Shown here: positions 44,094 through 52,996 of the stretch, piece by piece | Numbering within the stretch: the stretch's first letter is position 1 | Layout: every line of letters begins with the position of its first letter | Assembly (NCBI RefSeq): GCF_030295385.1 | Contig: NZ_AP027079.1 | Span: forward strand, 2,976,001-3,040,000 | Reading direction: 5' to 3' | Length of the DNA stretch: 64,000 nucleotides | DNA from: Geothrix oryzae | Lineage (GTDB): Bacteria; Acidobacteriota; Holophagae; Holophagales; Holophagaceae | Notes under the pieces: generated by a model | Databases searched by the model: none | The model's input: only the letters and a program-made list of their open reading frames with translations | What the model was told of the DNA's origin: nothing | Position numbers and translations under genes: made by a program

Positions 44094-44170
44094 TTAACCG
44101 CAGAGGGCGCAGCGTTCGCAACGGATGGCCCCTGTCTCCGCTAGCAGTTCTCTGCGTGCTCTGTGGTTGG
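44094..44170. repeat. CCGCAGAG-type imperfect palindromic repeat, copy 2
   Basis: TTTAACCGCAGAGGGCGCAG on the left is matched by CTCTGCGTGCTCTGTGGTTGG on the right, an imperfect inverted repeat of about 19 bases per arm with a roughly 36-base centre. It shares arms with copy 1 at 41715-41793 but not the centre. It fills the gap between the DUF1611 gene and argC. Confidence 0.8.
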
Positions 44171-44192
44171 ACCTCTTTCCCCGGACCTTTCC

Positions 44193-45191
44193 ATGACCCC
44201 AGTTGATGTCCTCATTCTCGGCGCATCGGGCTACGGCGGCGGGGAGCTGCTGCGCTGGCTCTCCCTCCACCCGGCCGTGACGACGATCCGCGGCACGGCC
44301 CGCAGCCATGCGGGCAAGCCCTTCCACGCCCAGCACCCGAACCTGCGGGGCCTCGTCGAGGGCATCTTCGAGGCCGCGCCGGACTGGGCGGCCTTGGCCA
44401 AGAGCCCGCATCCGGTGCTCTTTTCCGCCCTGCCCCACGGCGAACTGGGCAAGCAGTGGTCCGACCTCGAAGCGGCGTGGAAGGTCCACGGCCTGACGGA
44501 CCGGCTCACGGTCATCGACCTCTCGGCGGATTTCCGCCTGGACCCCGCCTGGACCTACGGGCTGGTGGACTGGAAGCCGGAGCGCATGAAGGGCGCCCGT
44601 CGCATCGCCAACCCGGGCTGCTTCGCCACGGCCCTGCAGCTGGCCCTGCTGCCGCTGGCCGGGTGGAAGCCTGCCTTCGTGGCCGTCACCGCCGCCACGG
44701 GTTCCTCGGGATCAGGCGCCGCCGCATCGGACACCACCCACCATCCCACCCGCGCCAACGACTTCCGCGCCTACAAGATGCTCGGCCACCAGCACGAGGC
44801 CGAGGTCCTGCGCACCCTTGCGGCAGAAGGCTGGGAGGCCCCCCTCAGCTTCATCCCCCAGAGCGCGCCCATGGTGCGCGGCATCTTCGCCACCCTTCAA
44901 TTCCCCCTTCCTGCGGGCATGGAAGCCGGGGACCTTCGGGCCCACTACGAGGCGTTCTACCGGGACCGCTTCTTCGTGCGGATGGTGGACGGGTCCCCGC
45001 GCGTGGCCGCCACCACCGGCAGCGCCTTCGCCGACATCGGCGTCGCCGCCCGCCACGGCCACGGCGCCGTGATGGTCGCCCTGGATAACCTCGGCAAAGG
45101 CATGGCGGCCCAGGCCGTGCAGAACCTCAACCTGGCCCTGGGCCTGCCGGAATGGACGGGGTTGAAGGTGGCGGGCGGCTACCCCAGCTAA
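44193..45191 (+). CDS. argC: N-acyl-gamma-glutamyl-phosphate reductase
   Basis: NADPH-dependent reduction of N-acylglutamyl phosphate to the semialdehyde. The 332-residue protein has the N-terminal dinucleotide site LILGASGYGGGELLRWL, SALPHGE, DLSADFRLD, and the active-site Cys in RIANPGCFATALQLALLPL. GSSGSGAAASD matches the conserved substrate loop and HQHEAEV carries the catalytic-region His. ATG at 44193 is selected, the upstream GTG frame at 44163 overlaps the repeat. It completes the local arginine set. Confidence 0.95.
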   Translation: MTPVDVLILGASGYGGGELLRWLSLHPAVTTIRGTARSHAGKPFHAQHPNLRGLVEGIFEAAPDWAALAKSPHPVLFSALPHGELGKQWSDLEAAWKVHGLTDRLTVIDLSADFRLDPAWTYGLVDWKPERMKGARRIANPGCFATALQLALLPLAGWKPAFVAVTAATGSSGSGAAASDTTHHPTRANDFRAYKMLGHQHEAEVLRTLAAEGWEAPLSFIPQSAPMVRGIFATLQFPLPAGMEAGDLRAHYEAFYRDRFFVRMVDGSPRVAATTGSAFADIGVAARHGHGAVMVALDNLGKGMAAQAVQNLNLALGLPEWTGLKVAGGYPS

Positions 45192-45278
45192 GGGGAGCGG
45201 CCAATGAGCGACCCGTAGGTCCATTTATAGACAACACTTCGGGCCGTGGGATGATGGGATCCCTATCCCGGAGCACCC

Positions 45279-46655
45279 ATGAATCCTTCCCTTCTCACCC
45301 GCGAGGCCCTGGGCCAGTTCGCCCGCGAAAGCCGCGCGGCTTTCGAGGCGGAGCTGAAAACCCTGGTGGAGATCCCCTCCATCAGCGCGGACCCGGCCCG
45401 CCAGGGCGATGTACGGCGCTGCGCCGAGGCGGCCCGGGCCCTCTTCGAGCGGCACGGCGGCAAGGCCGAGATCCTGGAGACCAGCGGCAATCCGCTCATC
45501 CACGGCTGGTTCGGCGAGGATCCCAGCCAGTCCACCATCACCGTCTACAACCACATGGATGTCCAGCCCGCCAACGAGCCCGAGTGGACGGCGGAGCCCT
45601 TCTCGTTCGTCGTGGACGGCGACACCTACCGCGGCCGCGGCAGCACGGACGACAAAGGTCCGGCGGTGACGGCCCTCTTCGGCGCCCTGGCCGCCCGGCG
45701 GGCGGGCGTGCCCCTCAACATCCACTTCCTGTGGGAGCTGGAAGAGGAAATCGGATCCCCCAGCTTCGAGGGCGGCCTGAACCGCCACAAGGACCGCCTG
45801 AAGACCGATGCCATCGTGGTGAGCGACACGGTCTGGATCACCCGCGGCAAGCCCAGCACCCCCGCGGGTCTGCGCGGTCTCAAGGGCTTCCGCCTGACCC
45901 TGGAGACCGCCGACCATGACCTGCACAGCGGCGTGGTGGGCGGCGCGGCCCGCAACCCCCTGGCCGAGCTCATCAAGGTCGTGGCCACCATGATGGACGG
46001 CGAGACGGGCAAGGTGCTGATCCCCGGCTTCTACGACGATGTGGTGAAGCCCTCCAAGCAGGAGCTGGAGGAGTGGGCCCATGCGGGCTTCAGCGTGGAG
46101 ACCTTCAAGAAGGACCACATGATCACCGGCATGCGCACGGAGGATCCCATCAAGGTCATGAAGCGCGTCTGGGGCCGGCCCACGATGGAAGTCCACGGCG
46201 TGGTGGGCGGCTACACGGGCCCCGGCATCAAGAGCGCCGTGCCGCCCCGGGCCGAAGTGAAGCTGAGCTGCCGCCTGGTGCCGGACATGGATGAGCACAA
46301 GACCATCGACCTGATCCGCGCCTTCGTGGCCAAGCACTTCCCCGATGTGCAGTTCCACGAGGAGCACGGCCTGGCGCCCTTCAAGGGCCATGTCACGGGC
46401 CCCTACGCCGAAGCCATCAAGGATGCCTACCGCTTCGCCTTCGACGCGCCCTGCTCCTTCACCCGCGAGGGCGGCAGCATCGGCGCCGTGAAGACCATGG
46501 AGGACATCCTGGGCTGCGAGGTCTTCTTCCTGGGCCTCAGCCTCCCCAGCCACGGCTACCACGCCCCCAACGAGAACTACGACTGGGAGCAGGCCTCCGG
46601 CGGCATGGCGGCCTTCGCCCACTACTTCGAGACAGTGAGTTCGTTCAGGAAGTAG
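45279..46655 (+). CDS. M20-family dipeptidase
   Basis: A 458-residue metallopeptidase of the M20A/carnosinase-like group. Motifs are TVYNHMDVQPA (His and Asp ligands), GRGSTDDKGPAVTAL (bridging Asp), LWELEEEIGSPSFE (catalytic Glu plus ligand), the dimerisation lid around HDLHSGVVGGAARNP, and the C-terminal His in SLPSHGYHAPNE. It probably cleaves cytosolic dipeptides; the length fits. It is 88 bases after argC and has its own RBS (GGAG six bases upstream), so co-regulation with arginine synthesis is uncertain. A strong bidirectional hairpin follows. Confidence 0.9.
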   Translation: MNPSLLTREALGQFARESRAAFEAELKTLVEIPSISADPARQGDVRRCAEAARALFERHGGKAEILETSGNPLIHGWFGEDPSQSTITVYNHMDVQPANEPEWTAEPFSFVVDGDTYRGRGSTDDKGPAVTALFGALAARRAGVPLNIHFLWELEEEIGSPSFEGGLNRHKDRLKTDAIVVSDTVWITRGKPSTPAGLRGLKGFRLTLETADHDLHSGVVGGAARNPLAELIKVVATMMDGETGKVLIPGFYDDVVKPSKQELEEWAHAGFSVETFKKDHMITGMRTEDPIKVMKRVWGRPTMEVHGVVGGYTGPGIKSAVPPRAEVKLSCRLVPDMDEHKTIDLIRAFVAKHFPDVQFHEEHGLAPFKGHVTGPYAEAIKDAYRFAFDAPCSFTREGGSIGAVKTMEDILGCEVFFLGLSLPSHGYHAPNENYDWEQASGGMAAFAHYFETVSSFRK

Positions 46656-46669
46656 GGGTCGTTCATGGC

Positions 46670-46700
46670 GGAAACCGCCGGCCGTTGGCCGGCGGTTTCC
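46670..46700. terminator. Perfect bidirectional hairpin between convergent genes
   Basis: Stem GGAAACCGCCGGCC (46670-46683) with GGCCGGCGGTTTCC (46687-46700), 14 perfect pairs and loop GTT. It lies between the dipeptidase and SDR stop codons, and ends one base before the SDR stop. There is no long T-tract on either side; it may act as a strong stem barrier or rho-assisted terminator. Confidence 0.75.
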
Positions 46701-46701
46701 G

Positions 46702-47490
46702 TTAGAAGGTGCCTTGGACGAGGCCTCCGTCCACCAGCAGGCTCTGGCCGGTGACATAGCTCGCCGGGGCGCCGCACAGGAAGGCGATGACGGCGCCGAT
46801 CTCGGCGGGTTCCCCGATGCGCCTCGCCGGGATGGCGGCGGCCTGGCGGGCGAAGTGCTCGGACACGGTGATGCCCTCGGCCTTGGATTTCACCTCGGCC
46901 AGGTGGTGCTGCCGGTCCGTCATGATGTGGCCCGGGAGCAGGGCGTTGACGGTGATGCCGTCGGCGGCGGTTTCCATGGCGAGCGTGCGCGTCAGGCCGG
47001 ACAGCCCCGCCCGCAGGGTAGAGCTGATGGTGAGCAGGGGATAGGGCTGCTTGGCCACGAGGCTGGTGATGTGGATGATGCGCCCCCACTTCCGGGCCTT
47101 CATCCCCGGCAGCACCAGGCGGGTCATCCGCACCGCGTTCATGAGGGTGGAGTCCACCCCATCGGCCCAATCTGCATCGGAAAGGCCCTCGAAGGTGGCC
47201 GCCTTGGGACCGCCGGTGTTGGTGACCAGGATGTCCACCGCACCCAGGACCGAGACCGTGGCCTGATGCCACCGGGCCAGGTCCTCCGTCTTGGCGACAT
47301 CGGCCACCACCGCGAGGGCGGGCACTCCCAGGGCCTCCAGCTCCGTCTTCGCCGCCTGCAGCGCCTCGGCGCTGCGTCCGCAGATCGACACGGCGCAGCC
47401 CTCGGCCCCCAGCGCCAGGGCCGCGGCCCGGCCCAACCCCTTGCTGCCCGCCGCCACCATGGCCACCTTGCCGCGAATGCCCAGATCCAT
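46702..47490 (-). CDS. Short-chain dehydrogenase-fold protein with altered active site
   Basis: A 262-residue Rossmann protein with the SDR cofactor site [15 protein letters not shown] (TGxxxGxG pattern variant), ADVAKTEDL, and [10 protein letters not shown] in place of NNAG. The usual catalytic Tyr-x3-Lys is replaced by ISSTLRAGL, that is Ser for Tyr and Arg for Lys, while the preceding Ser region [10 protein letters not shown] remains. It resembles a known subfamily of 3-oxoacyl-reductase-like SDRs lacking the YxxxK. Enzymatic activity therefore may be lost or use another residue. The AGGAGG before ATG 47490 supports the start chosen over a longer frame. Confidence 0.85.
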   Translation of the reverse strand: MDLGIRGKVAMVAAGSKGLGRAAALALGAEGCAVSICGRSAEALQAAKTELEALGVPALAVVADVAKTEDLARWHQATVSVLGAVDILVTNTGGPKAATFEGLSDADWADGVDSTLMNAVRMTRLVLPGMKARKWGRIIHITSLVAKQPYPLLTISSTLRAGLSGLTRTLAMETAADGITVNALLPGHIMTDRQHHLAEVKSKAEGITVSEHFARQAAAIPARRIGEPAEIGAVIAFLCGAPASYVTGQSLLVDGGLVQGTF

Positions 47491-47550
47491 GTCGTCCTCC
47501 TGACCCCCCAGCATAGGCGGAGCAATCCACCCTCGGGCTCTCGGCAGGGC

Positions 47551-47579
47551 TTGACGCGATACCAATGTGATATCATATT
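47551..47579 (+). promoter_or_regulatory. Predicted promoter and operator of the SPFH-RHH unit
   Basis: TTGACG (47551-47556), 17-base spacer and CATATT (47574-47579). A palindrome TGATATCA (47568-47575) overlaps the spacer and the -10, with near-symmetric flanks (ATG-TGATATCA-TAT). Such a short palindrome is a typical MetJ/Arc ribbon-helix-helix operator, suggesting autorepression by the RHH product at 48479. Confidence 0.6.
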
Positions 47580-47599
47580 GAGATCTCTTGGAGGCTCCC

Positions 47600-48469
47600 A
47601 TGCTCAAGGAACGCCCGGCATTTGCCTTTCCCGGCCTGCCCATCCTGCTGCTGGATCTGCTGGTGGTCCTGGGGGCCCTGGCCCTGACGATCCAGGGCGG
47701 CCTGCAGAACGATCCCGGCCGCTTCTTCTACACCGTGCCCGTGCTGGTGCTCGGCCTCTTCGTCCTGACGGGCCTGTTCGTGGTGAACCCCAACGAAGCG
47801 GCCGCCCTGCAGCTGTTCGGGGCCTACCGCGGCACCGTGCGCTCGGCGGGCATGGCCTGGGCCAATCCCTTCCTCACCAAGCGGAAGATCAGCACCAAGG
47901 CGCGCAGCTTCGAGAGCCAGCGCCTGAAGGTGAACGACCTGGACGGCAACCCGGTGGAGATCGCCGCCATCGTCGTCTGGCGGGTGGTGGACACGGCGGA
48001 GGCCCTGTTCGAGGTGGAGGACTGCGAGAAGTATGTGACGGTCCAGAGCGAGGCGGCGCTGCGCGCCCTGGCCTCCCACTTCCCCTACGATGCGCACGAG
48101 GAGGGGCAGCGCTCCCTGCGGGGCAGCATGGACGAGGTGGCCGCCAAACTGAAGCAGGAACTCCAGCGCGTCCTTTCGCAGGCCGGCGTCGAGGTGCAGG
48201 ACGCCCGCATCAGCCACCTGGCCTACGCACCGGAGATCGCCCAGGCCATGCTGCAGCGCCAGCAGGCCTCGGCCATCATCGCCGCCCGCCAGAAGATCGT
48301 GGAGGGGGCCGTGGGCATGGTCGAAATGGCCCTGGAGCTGCTCGAGCAGAAGGGCACCGTGCGCCTCGACGAGGAGCGCAAGGCCGCCATGGTGTCCAAC
48401 CTGCTGGTGGTGCTCTGCAGCGAGCGCGCGGCCAATCCCGTGGTGAATGCGGGCACTCTGTACCACTGA
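47600..48469 (+). CDS. SPFH/Band-7 domain protein
   Basis: A 289-residue membrane-anchored protein. Two N-terminal hydrophobic helices (about 10-35 and 45-62) precede an SPFH domain ([18 protein letters not shown], then [34 protein letters not shown] and [17 protein letters not shown]), with a coiled-coil helix ([32 protein letters not shown]). SPFH proteins form membrane rings or rafts that organise proteases or transporters. It is the first of three tightly packed genes with an RHH regulator and an unknown protein. ATG 47600 with GGAGG five bases before it is used, not the upstream ATG at 47588. Confidence 0.9.
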   Translation: MLKERPAFAFPGLPILLLDLLVVLGALALTIQGGLQNDPGRFFYTVPVLVLGLFVLTGLFVVNPNEAAALQLFGAYRGTVRSAGMAWANPFLTKRKISTKARSFESQRLKVNDLDGNPVEIAAIVVWRVVDTAEALFEVEDCEKYVTVQSEAALRALASHFPYDAHEEGQRSLRGSMDEVAAKLKQELQRVLSQAGVEVQDARISHLAYAPEIAQAMLQRQQASAIIAARQKIVEGAVGMVEMALELLEQKGTVRLDEERKAAMVSNLLVVLCSERAANPVVNAGTLYH

Positions 48470-48478
48470 GGTTCTTCC

Positions 48479-48658
48479 GTGGCCGAACGCAAACCCTTCC
48501 TCCTCCGGATGGATCCGGAGCTGCTGGCCAAGCTGCAGAGCTGGGCCAGCGAGGATCTGCGCAGCCTCAACGGACACATCGAATTCCTGCTGCGGCAGGC
48601 CCTCCAGCGGGAGGGACGCCTCGGCCCCGAGAAGCCCCCCCCAAAGGCCCCCGAATGA
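48479..48658 (+). CDS. Arc/RHH-type DNA-binding protein, 59 aa
   Basis: Below the usual size cutoff. GTG start at 48479, with GAGG at 48468-48471. The protein begins [42 protein letters not shown]. The beta strand KPFLLRM followed by two helices is the ribbon-helix-helix fold of Arc/MetJ repressors. The pattern [30 protein letters not shown] closely resembles the small Arc-like proteins found downstream of SPFH genes in other bacteria (from memory). The stop overlaps the ATG of the next gene (ATGA). Probable autoregulator of this unit. Confidence 0.85.
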   Translation: MAERKPFLLRMDPELLAKLQSWASEDLRSLNGHIEFLLRQALQREGRLGPEKPPPKAPE

Positions 48659-49476
48659 ACCCCCTGGCCCTGCAGCTCGCCGCCGACCTGGGCGGATCCC
48701 TGCTCACCGCCCCGGGAGGGAGTCTCGTCCTGGCGGAACGGATCCAGGGCCACGGCCTACCCCAGGTCCTGGTGCTGGGGCGGTCGGCGGCGGACCTGCG
48801 GGAGCCGCTGGAGGCCGCGGACACCGTCCAGGCCCGGGGCGTGGCCCTGAATGTCCTCGGCCTGCTTCCCCTGTCCCAGGCGGATCAGGCCGATCCAGAT
48901 CTGGCGGCGGCCCTGGCCCTCCACCGCCGCCGCCTGGGCGCCCTGGTCTGCGCCCTCGACGCGGGCCTGCCCTGGCTGGCGGGAAAGCCCATGCTCGTGC
49001 GGCGCCTGCCGGGCCGTCTGGCGCGGCCCGTCCCCGTGGCCCTGGAGAAGGCCCCCATGGGCCCCCTGGAAAAGGCGGAGCTGAAGCTCTTCCTGCCGGA
49101 CTGGGACAAGGCCCGCCGCAAGATGACCTTCCGGCGGCCGGAGTGGCGCGAGGCGCCGGATCACGCCGAGCACGGCGGCTTCGAGGTGGACCTTTGGTCC
49201 GGCGTGCCCGTGCCCGCCGGAGCGGAGCTCCGCGTGCCACCCCTGGTGCTACCGGAATCCACGCCGCTCACCGAGGCCCTCCGGTCCGCGCTGCGGACGG
49301 CCCTGGGCCAGCCCATCCCCGTCCTGCCCCTGCCGGGGGATCCCGCGCCCCTGCATGCGCTGCGGAGCCTCACGCCAGAGGCCACCGCCTTCCGCGGGCC
49401 CGTACGGGCCTGGGAGCTGGCCTTCGAGCGGCTGGCGCAGCTACCCGCCCCGCCCCATTTCTGCGCGCGGTGCTGA
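48655..49476 (+). CDS. Unknown protein in the SPFH-RHH unit
   Basis: A 273-residue protein, with no family recognised. It is soluble, Leu/Ala/Pro-rich, with a hydrophobic N-terminal half ([27 protein letters not shown]) and a C-terminal PPHFCARC tail with two Cys. No Walker, protease or nucleic-acid motif was found. It begins by ATGA overlap with the RHH gene, making it the third gene of a coupled unit. Position after a SPFH protein and its regulator suggests a membrane-associated function. A much longer overlapping frame upstream is antisense to the SDR gene and was rejected. Confidence 0.75.
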   Translation: MNPLALQLAADLGGSLLTAPGGSLVLAERIQGHGLPQVLVLGRSAADLREPLEAADTVQARGVALNVLGLLPLSQADQADPDLAAALALHRRRLGALVCALDAGLPWLAGKPMLVRRLPGRLARPVPVALEKAPMGPLEKAELKLFLPDWDKARRKMTFRRPEWREAPDHAEHGGFEVDLWSGVPVPAGAELRVPPLVLPESTPLTEALRSALRTALGQPIPVLPLPGDPAPLHALRSLTPEATAFRGPVRAWELAFERLAQLPAPPHFCARC

Positions 49477-49526
49477 GGGCCGGGTCGGAACAGCCCCGGG
49501 GGGAGTGCGACTCTCTCCAAACGACT

Positions 49527-49550
49527 GGAAGGCCGCTAGTGCGGCCCTCC
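49527..49550. terminator. Hairpin between convergent genes
   Basis: GGCCGC (49531-49536) and GCGGCC (49541-49546) around TAGT, with one mismatch then further pairing (GGA / TCC) outward. Lies between the unknown gene and the multicopper oxidase stop at 49570. No T-tract, so strength is uncertain. Confidence 0.55.
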
Positions 49551-49569
49551 GGTCTTGGGCTTTGGGATC

Positions 49570-51360
49570 TCAGAAAGTGATCTCGAACGGTCGCATCATG
49601 TCGTTCTCTTCGTGCTCAAGGATGTGGCAGTGGTACACATAGGTGCCGAAGGTCCGGGTCCTGAAATCCATGTCCAGCACCGAAGTCCAGGGGAGATCGA
49701 ACTTGGCCCGGACCCTCGTGACGAAGCCCGGATAGGCCTTCACGGTGTCCTTGCCGCCCATCTCCTCGGGGGCCGGCGGGACGGGCGGGCCCAGGGTGAG
49801 GAAGCTGCTGAGGACCGGCTTCAGGGCGGGCAGGCGCCCCGACGCCAGATAGGCATCCCAGGCGGCTTCGTAGCCGTCCACATCGAAGGGCTGGCGATCC
49901 AGAACCTGGAAGGACACCAAGTGGATGTGCATGGGGTGCGCGTCCCCGGTGAGGTTGATCCATTCCCAGGTCTCCGTCGATCCGGCCTTGATGAAATCGG
50001 TGGTCGGATCCATGGAGCCGTAGCCGTTGAACTTCACCCCGATCGGCGTGTCCGTGGCGGGATCGGCGGTCTCCTGGCCCACCACCTCCCGGTGCGCCAG
50101 GTGGGGGGTGGGAATCAGGCGGGGAACCGCCGGCAACTTCAGGGCGGCCGCGGGCACGCTGAGGTCGGCGCCCGCCAGCGGGGTGTTGACCGCGATCTGC
50201 ATCAGCTCCGGGATGTCGGACATCCCGCCGTCGGGATAGGGCGCCAGGGCCGAGTTCTTCACCGTGATCTTGGTGCCCAGCGGCAGGCCCGTGAAATCCA
50301 CGATGACATCGAAGCGCTCGCCAGGGGCGATCAGCAGGTTGGTCTTGGGGACCGCCGCGGGCAGCAGGCCCTGCTCGGAGCCGATCACATGGAAGGGCAG
50401 CGCGGTTCCGTCGTGATCGAAGGTCAGGTCGTAGAACCGGGCCTGGGAGCCGTTCAGGAGCCGGAGCCGGTAGCGCCGCGGCTCGGCATCCAGGCGCGGG
50501 TAGGCCTTGCCGTTGATCACGGGGGTGTCGCCGAAGAATTCGGGCACCCAGATCGGATGGACGGAGTTGTTGCCCTGGGTGGGGTAGAACAGCGTGCCAT
50601 CCGAGTTGAAGACCTTGTCCTGGAGGACGATCGGAAGGTGGTAGTTGCCGGAGGGCACCTTCTGGCCGTTGATGGTCGTCCCCGTATCGACCTTGTCGAA
50701 GATCAGGTAGGCCGCCGCGAGCCCCAGGTAGGGGTTGAACCGGGTGGCGCCCATGGAATGGTCGTGGTACCAGAGAAGGGCCGCGGGTTGTTCGTTCGTG
50801 TAGGTGAAGGTGTCCGTGACGAAATCCGGTCCCTTCTGTCCCGTGGCGGTCCACCACTGGCCGGGGGTGCCGTCGAAGCGGGCCGCGGTCTTGCCGCCGT
50901 GGAGATGGGGGATGGCGCGGCCGGTGGGCAGGTCCGCGCCCATGATCGTCGGGTCGATGGAATCCTTGAGCGGGAAGGTGTTCGGGTCATTGGGAAGCTG
51001 GTTGATCCACTTCACGATCACCGGACGGTCCCGGTGGGCCACGATCGTCGGCCCCAGGTAGATGCCAGGCTGGCCCTTCATGCCATAGGTCCACACAGTC
51101 GCCGGCCCGAGCTCCGAATGGAACCGGTGCTGGTGCTGGGTCATGGCGATCTCGTAGTAATCCGCAAGTTCCGAGAACCCGCGCACGAATCGGGGCGTCG
51201 CGGCGGGCGGGACCGGCAGGGGATCCACATACTTGGTCAGGATGGGACTGACGCCCAGCATGGGGGGCTCCGCCGCCAGGGGGAGGGTCGCGGGTCCCGC
51301 GGCAAGGCCTGCCACGAGCAGGGCGGTCCAGAGGATCGATCGGGGTTGAGGCGTATGCAC
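49570..51360 (-). CDS. Multicopper oxidase, CotA/bilirubin-oxidase type
   Basis: Exported 596-residue cupredoxin protein with a signal peptide (LLVAGLAAGPATLPLAAEP). All four copper motifs are present: HLHGG, WYHDHSMG, HPMHIH and HCHILEHEENDMM, including the Type 1 Cys-His-Met set. Length and the motif spacing match CotA-like spore-coat laccases and bilirubin oxidases. Likely substrates are phenolics or Mn(II)/Cu(I), not decided. CotA-type proteins are commonly exported by Sec or Tat; no twin-Arg is visible here. About 175 bases upstream contain no clear promoter. Confidence 0.94.
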   Translation of the reverse strand: MHTPQPRSILWTALLVAGLAAGPATLPLAAEPPMLGVSPILTKYVDPLPVPPAATPRFVRGFSELADYYEIAMTQHQHRFHSELGPATVWTYGMKGQPGIYLGPTIVAHRDRPVIVKWINQLPNDPNTFPLKDSIDPTIMGADLPTGRAIPHLHGGKTAARFDGTPGQWWTATGQKGPDFVTDTFTYTNEQPAALLWYHDHSMGATRFNPYLGLAAAYLIFDKVDTGTTINGQKVPSGNYHLPIVLQDKVFNSDGTLFYPTQGNNSVHPIWVPEFFGDTPVINGKAYPRLDAEPRRYRLRLLNGSQARFYDLTFDHDGTALPFHVIGSEQGLLPAAVPKTNLLIAPGERFDVIVDFTGLPLGTKITVKNSALAPYPDGGMSDIPELMQIAVNTPLAGADLSVPAAALKLPAVPRLIPTPHLAHREVVGQETADPATDTPIGVKFNGYGSMDPTTDFIKAGSTETWEWINLTGDAHPMHIHLVSFQVLDRQPFDVDGYEAAWDAYLASGRLPALKPVLSSFLTLGPPVPPAPEEMGGKDTVKAYPGFVTRVRAKFDLPWTSVLDMDFRTRTFGTYVYHCHILEHEENDMMRPFEITF

Positions 51361-51534
51361 GGCAGCCTCCTCGGAGGGATGGAGCCTTAAGGTACGGGCC
51401 CATCCCTCCCCAGCCCATGGGGAGTCCCACCCAATTGGTGCAGGGAGTTCTAGGTATAAAGGACTATCTGCCCGGCCAATATCCGACAGGGCCGCGGCCG
51501 AAGCCCGGCAGGCGGGTCTTCCGGGCTTCCGCCC

Positions 51535-52938
51535 CTACATGTTCAGGGCGCGCCCGTAGACGGCCCGCGCCGCCTCGGGGAACACCTCGTTGAGGCTGGG
51601 GTGGGGATACATGGTGTTGATCAGCTCGTTCACCGTGTACTCGCCACCCATGAGCGCCACGCTGGAAGCCACCAGCTCGGTGGCCTTGGGGCCCAGGATG
51701 TGGATGCCGAGGATCTCGCCGTATTTCTTGTCCGCCACGATCTTGATGAAGCCGTGGGGCTCGCCCACGATGTTGGCCTTCGCCATGGGCGCGAAGGGGA
51801 AGGTGCCCACCTGCACCTCATGACCCTTGGCCTTGGCGGCCTTCTCGCTGAGGCCCACGGTGCCCACCTCGGGATCGCAGTAGGTGCAGGCGGGGAAGCG
51901 GTCGTAGCGCACCGGATGGGGATGCGCGTCCTTGCCCAGGCTCTGGGCCGCATGCTCGGCGGCCACGATGCCCTCGTCGCTGGCCACATGGGCCAGCCAG
52001 GGCGTGCGCACGATGTCGCCGATGGCGTAGAGGCCGGGCTCGCCGGTCTGCATGAACTTGTCGATCACGACGCAGCCGCGGTCCACCTGCGCCTTGGTCT
52101 TCTCCAGGCCGATGCCCTCCACGCGGGGGGCGCGGCCCACGGCCACTAGCAGGTGACTCCCCACCACTTCGCCCGGCGTCTCGCCCTCCAGGTGGCACAC
52201 CACGCCGTCGGCCCGCTTCTCGATGCGGGTGATCTTGGTCTTGGTGCGCACATCGATCTTGTAGGTCTTGCGGAAGATCTTGGTCAGCTCGAGGCCGATG
52301 TCCTCGTCCTCGAGGGGCAGGATCGTGTCCATGAACTCCACCAGCGTCACCTTGGAGCCCAGACGGCTGAACACCGAGGCGAACTCCACGCCGATGGCGC
52401 CCGCGCCCAGGATCACGAGGTGGCTCGGCAGCTCGGTCATGTCCAGGATGTGGTCGCTGTTGAGCACCCGGACGCCATCCGTTTCCAGGCCGGGGATGTC
52501 CTTGGGGGCCGAGCCCGTGGCCAGGATGATGCGCTTGGCCTCGTGGACCTCGCCCGCCACCTCCACCTTGCCGCCGCCCAGCAGCTTCCCCAGGCCCTTG
52601 AGCACGGTCACCTTGTTCTTCTTCATGAGGAACTCGATGCCCTTGGCGTTCTTCAGGACGATGCGGCCCTTGCGCTTCACGATGGTGGCGAGGTTGGGCT
52701 TCAGGGCCTTGGCGTCCACGCCGTCGATGCCGTAGTCATCGGCCACCTGCATCTGCTCGAAGCGGTGGGCGCTCTCCAGCCAGGTCTTGGCCGGGATGCA
52801 GCCGCGGTGCAGGCAGGTGCCCCCCAGCGCGGGGTCCTTCTCCACCAAGGCCGTGTTCAGGCCCAGCTGCGCCGCGCGGATGGCGGCGATGTACCCGCCG
52901 GGGCCGGAACCGATGACGATGAGATCGAAGGAAGCCAT
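51535..52938 (-). CDS. lpdA: Dihydrolipoyl dehydrogenase
   Basis: E3 flavoprotein of the 2-oxoacid dehydrogenase and glycine-cleavage complexes, reoxidising dihydrolipoamide with NAD. The 467-residue protein shows the FAD site VIGSGPGGYIAA, redox-active cysteines C42 and C47 (GGTCLHRGCIP), NAD-binding GAGAIGVEF, and the C-terminal His-Glu pair in HPHPSLNEVFPEAA. No E1/E2 genes are near, so it may serve several complexes. ATG at 52938 with GGAG ahead is used instead of a 4-codon longer frame. Confidence 0.96.
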   Translation of the reverse strand: MASFDLIVIGSGPGGYIAAIRAAQLGLNTALVEKDPALGGTCLHRGCIPAKTWLESAHRFEQMQVADDYGIDGVDAKALKPNLATIVKRKGRIVLKNAKGIEFLMKKNKVTVLKGLGKLLGGGKVEVAGEVHEAKRIILATGSAPKDIPGLETDGVRVLNSDHILDMTELPSHLVILGAGAIGVEFASVFSRLGSKVTLVEFMDTILPLEDEDIGLELTKIFRKTYKIDVRTKTKITRIEKRADGVVCHLEGETPGEVVGSHLLVAVGRAPRVEGIGLEKTKAQVDRGCVVIDKFMQTGEPGLYAIGDIVRTPWLAHVASDEGIVAAEHAAQSLGKDAHPHPVRYDRFPACTYCDPEVGTVGLSEKAAKAKGHEVQVGTFPFAPMAKANIVGEPHGFIKIVADKKYGEILGIHILGPKATELVASSVALMGGEYTVNELINTMYPHPSLNEVFPEAARAVYGRALNM

Positions 52939-52996
52939 GCTGCGCTCCAAAGAACGGGGGATTCATGATCCCACAGCCCGGGGGGGCCTGTCGGGC

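Noticed and set aside
46670-46700. Counting this perfect hairpin as another member of the GGC-NNA-GCC repeat family
   Set aside because: Loop is GTT or AAC without terminal A next to GCC on either strand in the right context, and the G/C-run module is missing.
46714-49476. A 920-residue open frame through the SDR antisense and SPFH region
   Set aside because: Only the 273-residue end from 48655 has a proper start and does not conflict with conserved genes.
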